The position numbers were made by a program, and so were the translations under genes. Positions 17,199 through 28,217 of a stretch of DNA of 36,757 nucleotides are shown here, one piece after another. The DNA is from Desulfuromonas sp. (lineage in GTDB: Bacteria; Desulfobacterota; Desulfuromonadia; Desulfuromonadales; Desulfuromonadaceae). The notes below the pieces were generated by a model. It saw nothing but the letters and a program-made list of their open reading frames with translations. It was not told where the DNA came from and searched no databases. How positions within the stretch are numbered: position 1 is the first letter of the stretch; every line of letters begins with the position of its first letter. Location: contig PKUE01000100.1 of the NCBI GenBank assembly GCA_002869685.1, positions 1 through 36,757 on the forward strand, given 5' to 3'.

Positions 17199-19553
17199 GT
17201 GTTTTCTTTCCCCGCGCGCCTGGGCAGCTGGCCCCTGCTGTTGAGTTACTGCCTCGGTCTGGTCTGGGCAGCGAGCGGCCACGCACTGCCAACAGCCTTA
17301 CTGGTCATCGCGCTGCTGTTAGTACTGGCCAGCCCGTTTCATCGCCGTCAGGCATTCAAAATCCCCCTGCTGATTCTCCTGCTCTTGTTCGCTATTGGTG
17401 CGTGGAACGATCACCACGGGCTGCGGCCCTTACCATCGCCGCCATCGTCCGCTCTCCAGACTCTGGTTGGCGAGGTAGAACGGATCGAACCACAGCCACA
17501 ACGCTGGCGCATGGACGTTCGGCTGCACCTACCTGTTAAATTGGCAGGACAACGGATCCGTCTCCATGTCATGGAGCAGGAATGCACGCTTCATCCCGGC
17601 GATTTGATTGAACTCAAAACCCGCCTGCGTGCTTCTCGCCTGTTTGGTATTCCGGGGGAATTTAACTACCCGCGCTATCTTGCCGAACGCGGTATCGCCC
17701 TGAGTGGCTACGTCACCGCCAAACAACCGATCAGACGACTGGCCGCCAACGCTACAACTTCGCCTCTGACCCGCATCGAGCGTTGGCGCCACCAACTGGG
17801 CCAAGCCATTGCCGCCACCCTGCCCGAGAGCGACAGCGCATTGTTGCTCAGTCTGGTTCTGGGAGAAAAGACCCGTCTGAGTCAAGCGCAGCGACAACAA
17901 CTGGCGCAACTGGGTCTGTCCCACTTGTTCGCCATTTCGGGACTACATCTCGGTTTGCTGGCGAGCGGGCTTTATTTTATGCTGCAGGCATTCTACCGCC
18001 GCAGTGACTGGGCCTTGCACCACTGGCCACTGCAACAGGCCGTTGCCCTGCTGTGCCTGCCGCCGCTGTTGTTTTATCTGCTCTTCAGTGGCGGAGCGCT
18101 CCCAACCTGGCGGGCCGCATTACTGGCAACGCTGGCAGTCTGGTTCACCCTGCGGCAACGCCATGTACGCCCGATTGATCTGCTTTGCTCCATTGGTCTG
18201 TTAATTCTGGTGGTAAATCCGCTGGCCCTGTTTGGAGCGTCATTTCAACTCTCTTTCGCCGGTGTCGCCGCCCTGATTCTGGTCATGCCTTACTGGCAAA
18301 AGCGCAGCCGCCACTGGCCTGCGGCGAAGCGCTGGCTGCTGCTGCCACCCCTGGTCACCCTGAGTGCCACGTTGGGAACAGTGCCCATTGCCCTGTGGCA
18401 TTTTCATCTGCTGGCACCTGCGGCAGTGCTCAACAACCTGTTTTCGGTCCCGCTTATCGGACTGGGAGCACTGCCCCTGGCCCTGATAGCAACGGGACTA
18501 TTTGCCTTCCACGCTCCGTTGGCAGCTCTGTGCTTTGAAATAGCGGCCCGACTGCTCCAATTATGCTTGACCATGGCCGACGCCTTAAGCCAGGGGCTCC
18601 TCGCCGCCCGCTGGCTGTATCTTCCCCCGATCGACCACCTGCTGATCGGCGCAATCTGCCTTACACTACTGCTGAGCCTGGGGGGGAAACGCAAAGCCGC
18701 TGCGGGTATGGCACTCCTCACAGTTGTCACAACCGTAACTTATCTGGCGTGGCCCACCGTCACCCCTCCGCTGCAGTTGACAGCCTTCAGCGTCGGTCAG
18801 GGCGATGCCCTGCTACTCCAACGCGGCCGGGACCATACGATGTTGATTGATGGCGGCGGGCTCTACAGTCGTACCTTCGACGTCGGTGAACGCTTGCTGG
18901 CTCCGGCACTGGGGCGGCTTGGCATCCGTCGCCTGGAAACCGTGGTATTGACTCACGACCATCCCGATCACCGTAAGGGACTGCTCCATGTCCTGCGCTG
19001 TTTCCCCGTCGGCGAGTTCTGGTGTTCAACTCCCGTCAACCAGCTTCATCCCGACCTGCAACACATTCTCCGTCAACGCCAGATCGCCGTGCGCGTTTTT
19101 CCGCCGGGATGGTCGCTGGTCGCGCATGATCCCCTGGGCCGTTGTGAGGTGTTTGTCCCTGCTCAGGCCGCCGACAAAAACGATCAATCACTGGTGGTCT
19201 ATGCCTCCTGCCGCAATGACGGCCTGTTGCTATGCGGCGATCTGGAACAAGCAGGGTTACGCCAGCTTCAGCAGGCGGGAATCCCCGGACCGGCTCAGGT
19301 GATTAAACTCCCCCATCACGGCAGCCGCCATGCCCACCCGCAAAGCCTTCTCGATCAACTGGCGCCCCACTGGGCCATTGCCACAGTGGGCTATCGTAAT
19401 CGTTACCACTTCCCCCATCAGGCGGTTGTTGACCACCTCGAACAGCGGCAGATCACGCTGCTGAGGACCGACCGCGACGGCAGCGTCCAACTGACCTCCC
19501 GGGGCCACGGCTGGCACGCCAGCTTTTTGACATCTCCCCTCCCCTGGCCTTAA
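17199..19553 (+). CDS. comEC: ComEC/Rec2 family DNA-uptake channel protein
   Basis: A 784-residue inner-membrane protein thought to form the channel for single-stranded DNA during natural transformation. Domain order is N-terminal helices, an OB-like DUF4131 region (about 85-170), the competence domain with many helices (about 215-500; LGLSHLFAISGLHLGLLASG is the signature), then a metallo-beta-lactamase domain from about 525. The latter has FSVGQGDALLL, LIDGGG, THDHPDH (about 585-591) and KLPHHGSRH, so the metal site appears intact. The start is GTG with AAGGAG 5 nt upstream. All three expected domains are present. No other competence genes are in the window. Confidence 0.95.
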   Translation: MFSFPARLGSWPLLLSYCLGLVWAASGHALPTALLVIALLLVLASPFHRRQAFKIPLLILLLLFAIGAWNDHHGLRPLPSPPSSALQTLVGEVERIEPQPQRWRMDVRLHLPVKLAGQRIRLHVMEQECTLHPGDLIELKTRLRASRLFGIPGEFNYPRYLAERGIALSGYVTAKQPIRRLAANATTSPLTRIERWRHQLGQAIAATLPESDSALLLSLVLGEKTRLSQAQRQQLAQLGLSHLFAISGLHLGLLASGLYFMLQAFYRRSDWALHHWPLQQAVALLCLPPLLFYLLFSGGALPTWRAALLATLAVWFTLRQRHVRPIDLLCSIGLLILVVNPLALFGASFQLSFAGVAALILVMPYWQKRSRHWPAAKRWLLLPPLVTLSATLGTVPIALWHFHLLAPAAVLNNLFSVPLIGLGALPLALIATGLFAFHAPLAALCFEIAARLLQLCLTMADALSQGLLAARWLYLPPIDHLLIGAICLTLLLSLGGKRKAAAGMALLTVVTTVTYLAWPTVTPPLQLTAFSVGQGDALLLQRGRDHTMLIDGGGLYSRTFDVGERLLAPALGRLGIRRLETVVLTHDHPDHRKGLLHVLRCFPVGEFWCSTPVNQLHPDLQHILRQRQIAVRVFPPGWSLVAHDPLGRCEVFVPAQAADKNDQSLVVYASCRNDGLLLCGDLEQAGLRQLQQAGIPGPAQVIKLPHHGSRHAHPQSLLDQLAPHWAIATVGYRNRYHFPHQAVVDHLEQRQITLLRTDRDGSVQLTSRGHGWHASFLTSPLPWP

Positions 19554-19706
19554 TTTTTTGGCGAGATCCTCTTTACGGCGAGTTTTTTTTCTCCGGGGGT
19601 TCCCATGTGTCGGCAAATCCTGTATTAAAGGAAATCCGTTCACCATCTGCGGTGGACGATGAACTTTATCGGCCTTGGGCCGGACGGACCACCAAAGGAG
19701 CCACCC

Positions 19707-20981
19707 GTGAGTATTACCGGAATCAAAGGGATGAATGACATACTGCCTGAAGAGATTGCAACCTGGCAGTTTTTGGAAGAAACGGCACGCAAAATTTTCG
19801 CCACCTACGGCTGTCAGGAGATCCGGGTGCCGGTGGTAGAAAAAACGGAACTGTTCTGCCGTTCCATCGGTGAGACCACCGACATCGTCGAAAAAGAGAT
19901 GTACACCTTTAACGACAAAAGCGACCACTCCCTGACTCTGCGTCCCGAAGGGACAGCACCGGTCATGCGTTCCTTTATCCAGCACAAGCTATACAATCTG
20001 GACCAGGTCTCCAAGCTCTACTATATGGGCCCCATGTTCCGCTACGAACGCCCCCAGAAAGGGCGCTACCGCCAGTTTCACCAGATCGGGGCCGAGATCA
20101 TCGGCATTGATGATCCGCGCATGGATGCTCAGGTCCTGGCCATGCTCAGCCACTATTTCGAAGCCGTCGGTCTCGACGATGTCAGTCTGCAGATCAACTC
20201 GCTGGGCTGCCCGGAGTGCCGTCCCGCCTATCGCCAGACCCTGATCGACTTTCTGCAGGAGAGGATGGATCAACTGTGTCCCGACTGTCAGCGCCGCTGC
20301 AGCAGTAATCCGTTACGGGTTCTTGATTGCAAATCAAAATCGTGCAAAGAGGCCACGGTGGATGCGCCTTCGGTACTCGATCACCTGTGCCCGAGTTGCG
20401 ATGAGCATTTCGCCACGGTCCAACAACGCCTGAATCAACTCGGCACCAGTTACACCATCAACAACCGCATGGTTCGCGGCCTTGATTACTACACCAAGAC
20501 CACCTTTGAAATGGTCACCAACAACCTCGGCGCACAAAACGCCGTTGCCGCGGGTGGACGTTACGATGGCCTGGTCGAGGAATTGGGTGGTCCCGCACTG
20601 CCCGGCATCGGCTTTGCCATGGGCGTTGAACGGCTGGTTCTGCTGCTGCAGGACAAGAAAATTGAAACCCCGCCGCCGGCCCTGTTTCTGGCCACCCTTG
20701 GCGAAGAAGCGGAACTGTTCGCCTTCAAAATTCTCAACCAGTTGCAGCGCGAAGGCATTTATGCCGAGATGGATTTCAGCGGCAAAAGCCTCAAAGCGCA
20801 ACTGCGTCGGGCGGACAAGTTAAATTGCCGCTATACCATCATGATCGGTGAAAATGAATTGGCCACAGGCAGTGCCCAACTGAAACACATGGTGGACGGC
20901 GAACAGCAGACCATTCAACTGGACGGTCTGTTGGACGGGTTGCGGGCGCTACTTGACGACAGTGCAGCGACATCGCTATAA
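19707..20981 (+). CDS. hisS: Histidyl-tRNA synthetase
   Basis: A 424-residue class II synthetase charging tRNA-His. The start is GTG 19707, preceded by AAAGGAG six bases upstream, giving the canonical N-terminus (V/M)SITGIKGMNDILP. An in-frame ATG at 19659 would add 16 atypical residues. Motif 2 region is MFRYERPQKGRYRQFHQ. The histidine-binding motifs are MVRGLDYYTKTTFE and AAGGRYDGLVEELGG. The C-terminal anticodon domain begins near 318. Several CxxC pairs in the middle (CPEC, CPDC, CKSKSC, CPSC) are common in related bacterial HisRS proteins. aspS follows after 126 bases. Confidence 0.97.
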   Translation: MSITGIKGMNDILPEEIATWQFLEETARKIFATYGCQEIRVPVVEKTELFCRSIGETTDIVEKEMYTFNDKSDHSLTLRPEGTAPVMRSFIQHKLYNLDQVSKLYYMGPMFRYERPQKGRYRQFHQIGAEIIGIDDPRMDAQVLAMLSHYFEAVGLDDVSLQINSLGCPECRPAYRQTLIDFLQERMDQLCPDCQRRCSSNPLRVLDCKSKSCKEATVDAPSVLDHLCPSCDEHFATVQQRLNQLGTSYTINNRMVRGLDYYTKTTFEMVTNNLGAQNAVAAGGRYDGLVEELGGPALPGIGFAMGVERLVLLLQDKKIETPPPALFLATLGEEAELFAFKILNQLQREGIYAEMDFSGKSLKAQLRRADKLNCRYTIMIGENELATGSAQLKHMVDGEQQTIQLDGLLDGLRALLDDSAATSL

Positions 20982-21107
20982 TGTCGCGTTTGGCGTATGC
21001 GCCGAACAGCAACGACTGGCAACAACGGTGACACTGACACCGCAAAAAAGGCAATCGACGAACCTGCTGCCAGGTTTGCTCTATAATTTCATTTGGAGGA
21101 ACAACCC

Positions 21108-22898
21108 TTGAACGACGCACTCGGAAACTGGAAAAGAACCCATTATTGTGGCGATATCAGCAGCGCAGACATTGGCAATGAAGTATGTCTGATGGGCTGG
21201 GTGCAACGCCGTCGTGACCACGGTGGCCTGATTTTTATCTATTTGCGTGATCGCGAAGGGATCGCCCAACTGGCACTGGACCCGGACCGCGATCCCGAAG
21301 CCCATGAAAAAGCCGATAAGGTGCGCAACGAATACGTTGTCGCTGTCAAGGGAACGATCTCTCCACGTCCGGAAGGAACCGTCAATCCGAAGATGAAAAC
21401 CGGTGAAGTGGAAGTGGAAGTCAGCGAACTGCGCATCCTCAATGTCTCCAAGACCCCGCCGTTCATGCTTGATGACCATGTTGATGTGGCCGAAAACATC
21501 CGCCTCAAACACCGCTACCTCGACCTGCGTCGCCCGGCATTGCAGAAAAACATGATTCTGCGCCACCAGGTCACCAAGACCGTGCGTAACTATCTCGACG
21601 AGCAGGGTTTTCTCGAGATTGAAACCCCGGTACTGACAAAAAGCACCCCGGAAGGGGCTCGCGACTACCTGGTGCCCAGCCGGGTCAACGGCGGCAACTT
21701 CTTTGCCCTGCCCCAAAGCCCGCAGCTGTTTAAACAACTGCTGATGGTCTCCGGCTATGACCGTTACTGCCAGATCGTCAAATGTTTCCGCGATGAAGAC
21801 CTGCGTGCTGACCGCCAGCCCGAATTCACCCAAATCGACTGCGAAATGAGCTTTGTCGATACTAACGACGTCATGACCATCATGGAAAACATGATCGCCC
21901 GTGTCTTCAAGGAAACTATCGGTGTCGAAGTCACCGCTCCAATGGCGCGCATGACCTATGCTGAAGCCATGGACCGTTTCGGGGTCGACAACCCGGATCT
22001 GCGCTTCGACCTGGAGTTGACCGAACTGTCATCCATTGTTGAGGGTTGCGGGTTTAAGGTCTTCGCCGATGCGGTCAAAAATGGTGGTATGGTCAAAGCC
22101 ATCAACGCCAAAGGCTGTGCAACCTTCTCACGCAAAGACCTCGACGATCTGACTGAATTCGTTAAAATCTACGGCGCCAAAGGTCTGGCCTGGGTCAAAA
22201 TGACCGAAGAAGGCTGGCAATCGCCTATCGCCAAATTTTTCACCCCTGAAGAGCTGGAGAAAATCAACCAGGCCCTGGACGCCCAAGTGGGTGACCTGCT
22301 GATGTTTGTCGCCGACAGCACCAGCATCACCAATGAATCTCTGGGACGACTGCGTGGCCACCTTGGCCAGAAACTCGGCCTGGCCAAAAAAGACGATTAC
22401 CAATTTGTCTGGATCACCGACTTCCCGCTGCTTGAATGGGACGGTGAAGCCAAACGTCACGTTGCAGTGCACCATCCCTTTACCGCGCCGCGCGATGAGG
22501 ATCTGGCTCTGCTCGATACAGATCCGGGCAAAGCCTGTGCCAAGGCATACGACCTGGTTCTCAACGGTTCAGAAATTGGCGGCGGCAGCATTCGTATCCA
22601 CGACCAATCAATCCAGAGCAAAATGTTCAACCTGCTCGGCATTGGTGACGAAGAAGCACAAGAAAAATTTGGCTTCCTCCTCGATGCCTTGGAATACGGC
22701 GCGCCTCCTCATGGTGGACTGGCCTTCGGCCTTGATCGCCTGGTCATGATCCTGACCGGGTCCGACTCGATCCGTGATGTCATCGCCTTCCCGAAAACCC
22801 AGAAGGCCACCTGCCTGCTGTCAGGTGCACCGGGTGAGGTTGACGACAAACAGCTTCAGGAGCTCTCGATCCGCCTGCGCATCCGCAAAAAGGAATAG
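21108..22898 (+). CDS. aspS: Aspartyl-tRNA synthetase, likely non-discriminating (Asp/Asn)
   Basis: A 596-residue bacterial-type AspRS. The start is TTG 21108, with GGAGGA 7 nt upstream; an in-frame TTG at 21093 lies inside the ribosome site region and is rejected. Domains are the N-terminal OB anticodon domain (about 10-115), the class II catalytic core with [18 protein letters not shown] (motif 2), an inserted GAD domain (about 300-410) and motif 3 [13 protein letters not shown]. In the anticodon domain, His38 (RRRDHGG) and Gly90 (RPEGTVN) align with His31 and Gly82 of Pseudomonas aeruginosa AspRS. These residues are linked with charging both tRNA-Asp and tRNA-Asn. E. coli has Leu and Lys there. 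This implies Asn-tRNA is made through GatCAB. Confidence 0.96.
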   Translation: MNDALGNWKRTHYCGDISSADIGNEVCLMGWVQRRRDHGGLIFIYLRDREGIAQLALDPDRDPEAHEKADKVRNEYVVAVKGTISPRPEGTVNPKMKTGEVEVEVSELRILNVSKTPPFMLDDHVDVAENIRLKHRYLDLRRPALQKNMILRHQVTKTVRNYLDEQGFLEIETPVLTKSTPEGARDYLVPSRVNGGNFFALPQSPQLFKQLLMVSGYDRYCQIVKCFRDEDLRADRQPEFTQIDCEMSFVDTNDVMTIMENMIARVFKETIGVEVTAPMARMTYAEAMDRFGVDNPDLRFDLELTELSSIVEGCGFKVFADAVKNGGMVKAINAKGCATFSRKDLDDLTEFVKIYGAKGLAWVKMTEEGWQSPIAKFFTPEELEKINQALDAQVGDLLMFVADSTSITNESLGRLRGHLGQKLGLAKKDDYQFVWITDFPLLEWDGEAKRHVAVHHPFTAPRDEDLALLDTDPGKACAKAYDLVLNGSEIGGGSIRIHDQSIQSKMFNLLGIGDEEAQEKFGFLLDALEYGAPPHGGLAFGLDRLVMILTGSDSIRDVIAFPKTQKATCLLSGAPGEVDDKQLQELSIRLRIRKKE

Positions 22899-23011
22899 CC
22901 TGGCGAGGAGCTTCAGTTAACCGGCACCTGTGACACCGAGACGCGAACCATGCATCACCCGACACAAGCCGTCCCGGCAGCAACCGGTGTCAGCACGATG
23001 GAAATTCTATT

Positions 23012-23064
23012 TTCGCCAGCGGCCCGTTACACTTCACCATGAAACGGACACAACCGCTGGCGAA
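23012..23064 (+). other. Long hairpin upstream of the LysM lipoprotein gene
   Basis: TTCGCCAGCGG (23012-23022) is the exact reverse complement of CCGCTGGCGAA (23054-23064). CCGTT (23024-23028) and AACGG (23043-23047) extend the stem inside. The outer arm ends 12 bases before the ATG, touching the ribosome site region. It could terminate aspS transcripts (no U-tract) or control translation of the next gene. Confidence 0.45.
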
Positions 23065-23076
23065 TAAGGACGCTCG

Positions 23077-23781
23077 ATGAGCTTATCTTTTCGACCTATT
23101 GTTGTGTTGTTGTGTGCAGTCGGCCTAATGGCCGGCTGCGCAACAAGTCCGCCAATAGAACTGCCCATTGCCCGTCAGGCAATCGACAGTGCCCGTAACG
23201 AAGGTGCACAAAGCTATGCACCGACAGAACTGAATCAGGCCATCTCCGCTCTTGAGCAGGCCGAACGCCTCCTCGACAACGGCCAGCAGGACCAAGCGGT
23301 CCTATCGCTGCAAAACGCCACTCAACTGGCCATCTCGGCTAAAAGCTCTGCACGCACTCAGCGGGAAACCCAGCGACAGTATCAGCAACAATGTGAAGCT
23401 CTGACCGCGCAGCCGCGTCTTGATACACTCAAAGCACAACTCGAGCACCCGCAGGAAAAGCTTGTGGTTCAAGCACCGGCGCCACCACAACCGGCTGAAA
23501 CGACAGTGGCGACTACAACAAACAACGTGTCAACCAAAACAGTGCTGGTTTCCGAGTATCGCGTTGGAACAGGTGAGAATCTCTACGCCATTGCCGCACG
23601 CCCGATGATCTATGGCGAAGGGTTGCTGTGGCCCTTGATTTACCGTGCCAATCGCGACCAGATCAAAGACCCGCAACAGATCTTTCCCGGCCAGACCCTG
23701 AGTATCCCACGCAACCACAGTGCGGAAGAGTTGGAATCCGCTCGGGAGACGGCCAGACAGTCCGGGATTTTTCTCCCATAG
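23077..23781 (+). CDS. Lipoprotein with DUF4398-like helical domain and LysM domain
   Basis: A 234-residue lipoprotein. The signal peptide ends in the lipobox LMAGC, giving acylated Cys at about residue 21. Residues about 30-110 form a helical, Gln/Ala-rich segment resembling DUF4398 (ARNEGAQSYAPTELNQAISA, then LDNGQQDQAVLSLQNATQLA). A Pro/Thr-rich linker (about 130-155) leads to a C-terminal LysM domain (YRVGTGENLYAIAARPMIYG, then NRDQIKDPQQIFPGQTLSIP) that would bind peptidoglycan. It probably ties a membrane to the cell wall. AATAAGGACG precedes the ATG. It is separated from mdh by a promoter region. No enzymatic domain is seen. Confidence 0.88.
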   Translation: MSLSFRPIVVLLCAVGLMAGCATSPPIELPIARQAIDSARNEGAQSYAPTELNQAISALEQAERLLDNGQQDQAVLSLQNATQLAISAKSSARTQRETQRQYQQQCEALTAQPRLDTLKAQLEHPQEKLVVQAPAPPQPAETTVATTTNNVSTKTVLVSEYRVGTGENLYAIAARPMIYGEGLLWPLIYRANRDQIKDPQQIFPGQTLSIPRNHSAEELESARETARQSGIFLP

Positions 23782-23829
23782 GACAACAACTTTTCCCCTT
23801 GCAGCCTGAAAAAGCTATGGTAATTTTTC

Positions 23830-23858
23830 TTGACAGCTTTCAGGGTTTTGCATACTGT
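23830..23858 (+). promoter_or_regulatory. Strong sigma70 promoter of mdh
   Basis: Perfect TTGACA (23830-23835), 17-nt spacer, TACTGT (23853-23858). The leader to the mdh ATG is about 155 bases. A TGTATAC operator half overlaps the -10. Confidence 0.75.
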
Positions 23859-23879
23859 ATACGTCGCTTGTAGTATACA
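23856..23879. promoter_or_regulatory. TGTATAC inverted repeat overlapping the mdh -10
   Basis: TGTATAC (23856-23862) and GTATACA (23873-23879) are inverted copies separated by 10 bases, lying on the -10 and the expected transcription start. The same core recurs over the korA promoter. It resembles GTATAC-core operators of FadR-type GntR regulators; the regulator itself is not in the window. Confidence 0.6.
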
Positions 23880-23889
23880 CTCCGACTAG

Positions 23890-25008
<1,119 letters not shown>

Positions 25009-25035
25009 TCAGTACAATCCATAGTTGACTCAACC

Positions 25036-25074
25036 CAACAAGGGCAATGGCGACATTGCCCTTGTTGCTTTGTC
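25036..25074 (+). terminator. Terminator after mdh
   Basis: A perfect 14-bp stem CAACAAGGGCAATG / CATTGCCCTTGTTG with a GCGA tetraloop, followed by CTTTGT. It lies 27 bases after the mdh stop. Confidence 0.85.
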
Positions 25075-25206
25075 AGTGTCTGAGAGCATAAGGACTTTTT
25101 AAAAAAACCCTCTCCTTTTTTACACTCCCTAACACTGTTTTAGCCAAACTCAACGGATGTGATATTTTATTTCATCTTACGCATCTCTGTGCTTGCACAT
25201 TGTATA

Positions 25207-25237
25207 TTGCATATTGTATACAATTGGTGTATACAAT
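25207..25237 (+). promoter_or_regulatory. korA promoter with embedded TGTATACA operators
   Basis: TTGCAT (25207-25212), 17-nt spacer, TATACA (25230-25235). The spacer contains the perfect 12-bp palindrome ATTGTATACAAT (25213-25224), and the -10 lies within a second palindrome TGTATACA (25228-25235). A third imperfect copy, ATTGTATATT, begins at 25199. The sites cover the whole promoter, as expected for a repressor. The same core is found at mdh. Confidence 0.65.
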
Positions 25238-25319
25238 TTGCGACGAGCAAATGACGATGTTTGATTGCTGTAAGCGCAGCATAATTTCTTAAAACATCTC
25301 TTTTTACACAGGAGACAGT

Positions 25320-27188
25320 ATGGCAGAGAACGCAAAACTCACGAGTGCTGAGCAAATTGTCGTGAAATTCACCGGTGACTCCGGTGACGGCATGCAGCTC
25401 ATCGGTAATCAGCTTACCGCCCTGGCAGCTTTGGACGGTAACGATGTTAACTCCCTTCCTGACTATCCATCAGAAATCCGTGCCCCGACCGGTACCATCG
25501 CGGGTGTTTCCGGTTTCCAGATGTGCTTGGGCGATCACAAGATCTATACCGCGGGTGACGCTCCTGACGTTCTGGTCGCGTTTAACCCTGCTGCGGTTAA
25601 GCACAGTGCCAAATTCGTCAAGCCGGGTGGCATGATCATCACCAACTCCGACTCTTTCACCGAGAAAGCGCTGGCAAAAGTTGGTTATGAGAGCAACCCT
25701 CTCGAAGACAAGTCTCTTGACGGCTACGACGTTAAAGCCATCCCCATGTTCACCTTGGTGCGCGAAGCACTGGCTGACATGGACATGCCTAACGCTGCTA
25801 AAGACCGCTGCAAGAACTTCTTCACCATGGGCGTCCTGTGCTGGCTGTTCAACAAAACACCTCAGCTGGTTCTCGATTTCATCCAGGAAAAATTCGGTCC
25901 CAACGCCAAGAAACCTAAACTGCAAATTGCTGAAGCAAATACCAAGGCATTTAAAGCGGGTCTGAACTATGGTGAAACCACCATCATGTTCCAAGAGCGC
26001 TATGACCTTGGTGCTGCTCAGATCGAAAAAGGTCTGTACCGTAACATCACCGGTAATGACGCTTCTGCTTTGGCTATTGCCGCTGCCGGTGCCAAATCCG
26101 GTCTGCAACCGTTCATCGGTTCTTACCCGATCACCCCGGCAACCGACCTGCTGCACTACGCATCAGAATTCAAAGACCTCGATCTCGTCACCATGCAGAT
26201 GGAAGACGAAATTGCCGGTATCTGCTGCGCCATCGGTGCTGCCTACGCTGGCAACCTGGCATTCACCACGACTTCCGGCCCGGGTCTGGCTCTGAAAACT
26301 GAAGCTGCCGGTCTGGCTCTGATCCTGGAACTGCCTTTGGTTATCGTTAACGTTCAGCGTGGCGGTCCTTGTACTGGTCTGCCGACCAAAACCGAGCAAT
26401 CTGACCTGCTGCAGGCCATGTTCGGCCGCAACGGTGACAGCTACATGCCGATCATCGCTGCCAACAGCCCGGCTGACTGCTTTGATGCAACCTTCCAAGG
26501 CGCTAAAATTGCTTTGAAATACCGCACTCCGGTTATCGTCCTGACCGACGGTTACATCGGCCAAGGCAGCTGCCCGTGGAAAGTACCGACTCTGGATGAG
26601 CTCGAAGACCTCACTCCTTACGTCAACCTGTGGAAGCCGGAAGATCATCCTGGTGAGACCTACATGTCTTACAAGCGTGATCCCGAGACACTGGCACGTG
26701 ACTGGGCGATCCCCGGCACTAAAGGCTGCCAGCACCGTATCGGCTCCCTGGAGAAAAACGAGTCTGGCGCTGTTAGCCATGACCCGATGAACCACCAGAA
26801 GATGACCGAAATCCGTAAAGCCAAAGTTGACAATCTGGCCGCGGTTCTGCCTGAGGCAGAAATCAACGGTGCTGATTCCGGTAAAGTTCTGGTTATCAGC
26901 TGGGGTGGTACTTATGGTGCGGTTAAAGGCGCTGTTGATCGTCTCATCGCGGATGGCAAGCCGGTTTCCGGTGTAAACCTGCGTTGGGTATGGCCGTTCC
27001 CGCCGAACCTGGGCGACATCATCAGCCGCTTTGACAAGGTTCTGGCACCTGAGCTCAACATGGGCCAACTGAGCCTGCTGCTGCGCGCCAAGTTCCTGGT
27101 TGACGTACAATCTCTCTCCAAGGTTCAGGGCGACCCGTTCCGCGAGTTCGAGGTTATCGACAAAGTCAACGAAATGTTAGGAGAATAA
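25320..27188 (+). CDS. korA: 2-oxoglutarate:ferredoxin oxidoreductase, fused gamma-alpha subunit
   Basis: A 622-residue subunit of a two-subunit 2-oxoacid:ferredoxin oxidoreductase, which converts 2-oxoglutarate and CoA to succinyl-CoA and reduced ferredoxin. The N-terminal gamma domain (about 10-200) has VVKFTGDSGDGMQLIGN. The alpha part carries the PYR-domain motif GSYPITPATDLLHY (about 263), the MEDEIAGICCAIGAAYAG helix and QRGGPCTGLPTKTEQSDL. The C-terminal domain II begins around 510. AGGAGACAGT lies before the ATG. korB follows after 3 bases. Context between mdh and icd favours 2-oxoglutarate rather than pyruvate as the substrate. No ferredoxin-type delta subunit is adjacent, so a free ferredoxin is the likely acceptor. 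Codon use is highly biased. Confidence 0.93.
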   Translation: MAENAKLTSAEQIVVKFTGDSGDGMQLIGNQLTALAALDGNDVNSLPDYPSEIRAPTGTIAGVSGFQMCLGDHKIYTAGDAPDVLVAFNPAAVKHSAKFVKPGGMIITNSDSFTEKALAKVGYESNPLEDKSLDGYDVKAIPMFTLVREALADMDMPNAAKDRCKNFFTMGVLCWLFNKTPQLVLDFIQEKFGPNAKKPKLQIAEANTKAFKAGLNYGETTIMFQERYDLGAAQIEKGLYRNITGNDASALAIAAAGAKSGLQPFIGSYPITPATDLLHYASEFKDLDLVTMQMEDEIAGICCAIGAAYAGNLAFTTTSGPGLALKTEAAGLALILELPLVIVNVQRGGPCTGLPTKTEQSDLLQAMFGRNGDSYMPIIAANSPADCFDATFQGAKIALKYRTPVIVLTDGYIGQGSCPWKVPTLDELEDLTPYVNLWKPEDHPGETYMSYKRDPETLARDWAIPGTKGCQHRIGSLEKNESGAVSHDPMNHQKMTEIRKAKVDNLAAVLPEAEINGADSGKVLVISWGGTYGAVKGAVDRLIADGKPVSGVNLRWVWPFPPNLGDIISRFDKVLAPELNMGQLSLLLRAKFLVDVQSLSKVQGDPFREFEVIDKVNEMLGE

Positions 27189-27191
27189 ATC

Positions 27192-28187
27192 ATGGCAGAA
27201 CTGACTAAAAAAGATTTCGCCTCCGCTGCTGAGGTTAAGTGGTGCCCGGGTTGTGGTGACTACGCCATCATGAACGCTGTCCGCGCTGGCATGGTTGCTG
27301 CTGGCAAGCCCCGCGACGAGGTGGCTATCGTTTCCGGTATCGGTTGCTCCAGCCGTTTCCCTTACTACATGGAAACTTACGGTCTGCACACCATTCACGG
27401 TCGTGCCGCAGCCATTGCTTCCGGTGTTAAAGTTGGTAACCCCAAGCTTGACGTTTGGGTCATTTCCGGTGACGGTGACTCTACCGCAATCGGTGGTAAC
27501 CACTTCATGCACGCAATTCGTCGTAACATCAACCTGAATTACGTCATGATCAACAACAAGATCTACGGCCTGACCAAAGGTCAGTATTCTCCGACTTCGG
27601 AGATGGGCCAGATCTCCAAAACCACTCCTTACGGTGTTATCGACTACCCGATGACTCCTCTGAAGGTGGCAATGGGCCTGGGGGCTACATTTGTTGCTCG
27701 TGGTCTGGATGCTCAGATGAAACTGTCTGAAGAAATCTGCGTTCGTGGTGCTAAGCACCATGGCTTCAGCATGATGGAAATCTTTGCCAACTGCATCATC
27801 TACAACGATGGCGCCCATCAGCAACTGACAGACAAGGATACCGGCGCTGACTACTTCATCATCCTCAAGGATGGTGAGAAAATGATCTTCGGCACCGAAA
27901 ACCAGTACTGCCTGGTTCAGGACGGCTTCAAGATCAAAGCTGCCAAAGTAGCTGACGTTGCTGAATCCGACATCCTGGTTCACGACGAGAAGAACGCTGA
28001 AGTGGCTGCCCTGCTGACCGCAATGCGCCCTGACGGTGGCCTGCCTCTGGCTCTGGGCATCATCTACGCTGATGATAGCAAAAAGACCTACGACGACATG
28101 GTTTACGAGCAGGTTGCTGCCGTTAAAGCCAAGCGTGGTCGCACGGTTGACCAAGTCATGCAAGAAGGTCACACCTGGACGGTTTAA
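27192..28187 (+). CDS. korB: 2-oxoglutarate:ferredoxin oxidoreductase, beta subunit
   Basis: A 331-residue beta subunit that binds thiamine diphosphate and one [4Fe-4S] cluster. Cluster cysteines are Cys18 and Cys21 (WCPGCGDY), a third in GIGCSSRFPYY (about 53) and a fourth in FANCIIYNDG (about 200). The ThDP motif is GDGDSTAIGG through NNKIYGLTKGQYSPTS (about 95-137). It is translated right after korA (3-nt gap, AGGAG within the korA end). All cofactor residues expected of the two-subunit enzyme are present. A UUCG-loop terminator follows. Confidence 0.95.
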   Translation: MAELTKKDFASAAEVKWCPGCGDYAIMNAVRAGMVAAGKPRDEVAIVSGIGCSSRFPYYMETYGLHTIHGRAAAIASGVKVGNPKLDVWVISGDGDSTAIGGNHFMHAIRRNINLNYVMINNKIYGLTKGQYSPTSEMGQISKTTPYGVIDYPMTPLKVAMGLGATFVARGLDAQMKLSEEICVRGAKHHGFSMMEIFANCIIYNDGAHQQLTDKDTGADYFIILKDGEKMIFGTENQYCLVQDGFKIKAAKVADVAESDILVHDEKNAEVAALLTAMRPDGGLPLALGIIYADDSKKTYDDMVYEQVAAVKAKRGRTVDQVMQEGHTWTV

Positions 28188-28217
28188 TCACCGCGCCAAT
28201 GACCACACGTACTACCC

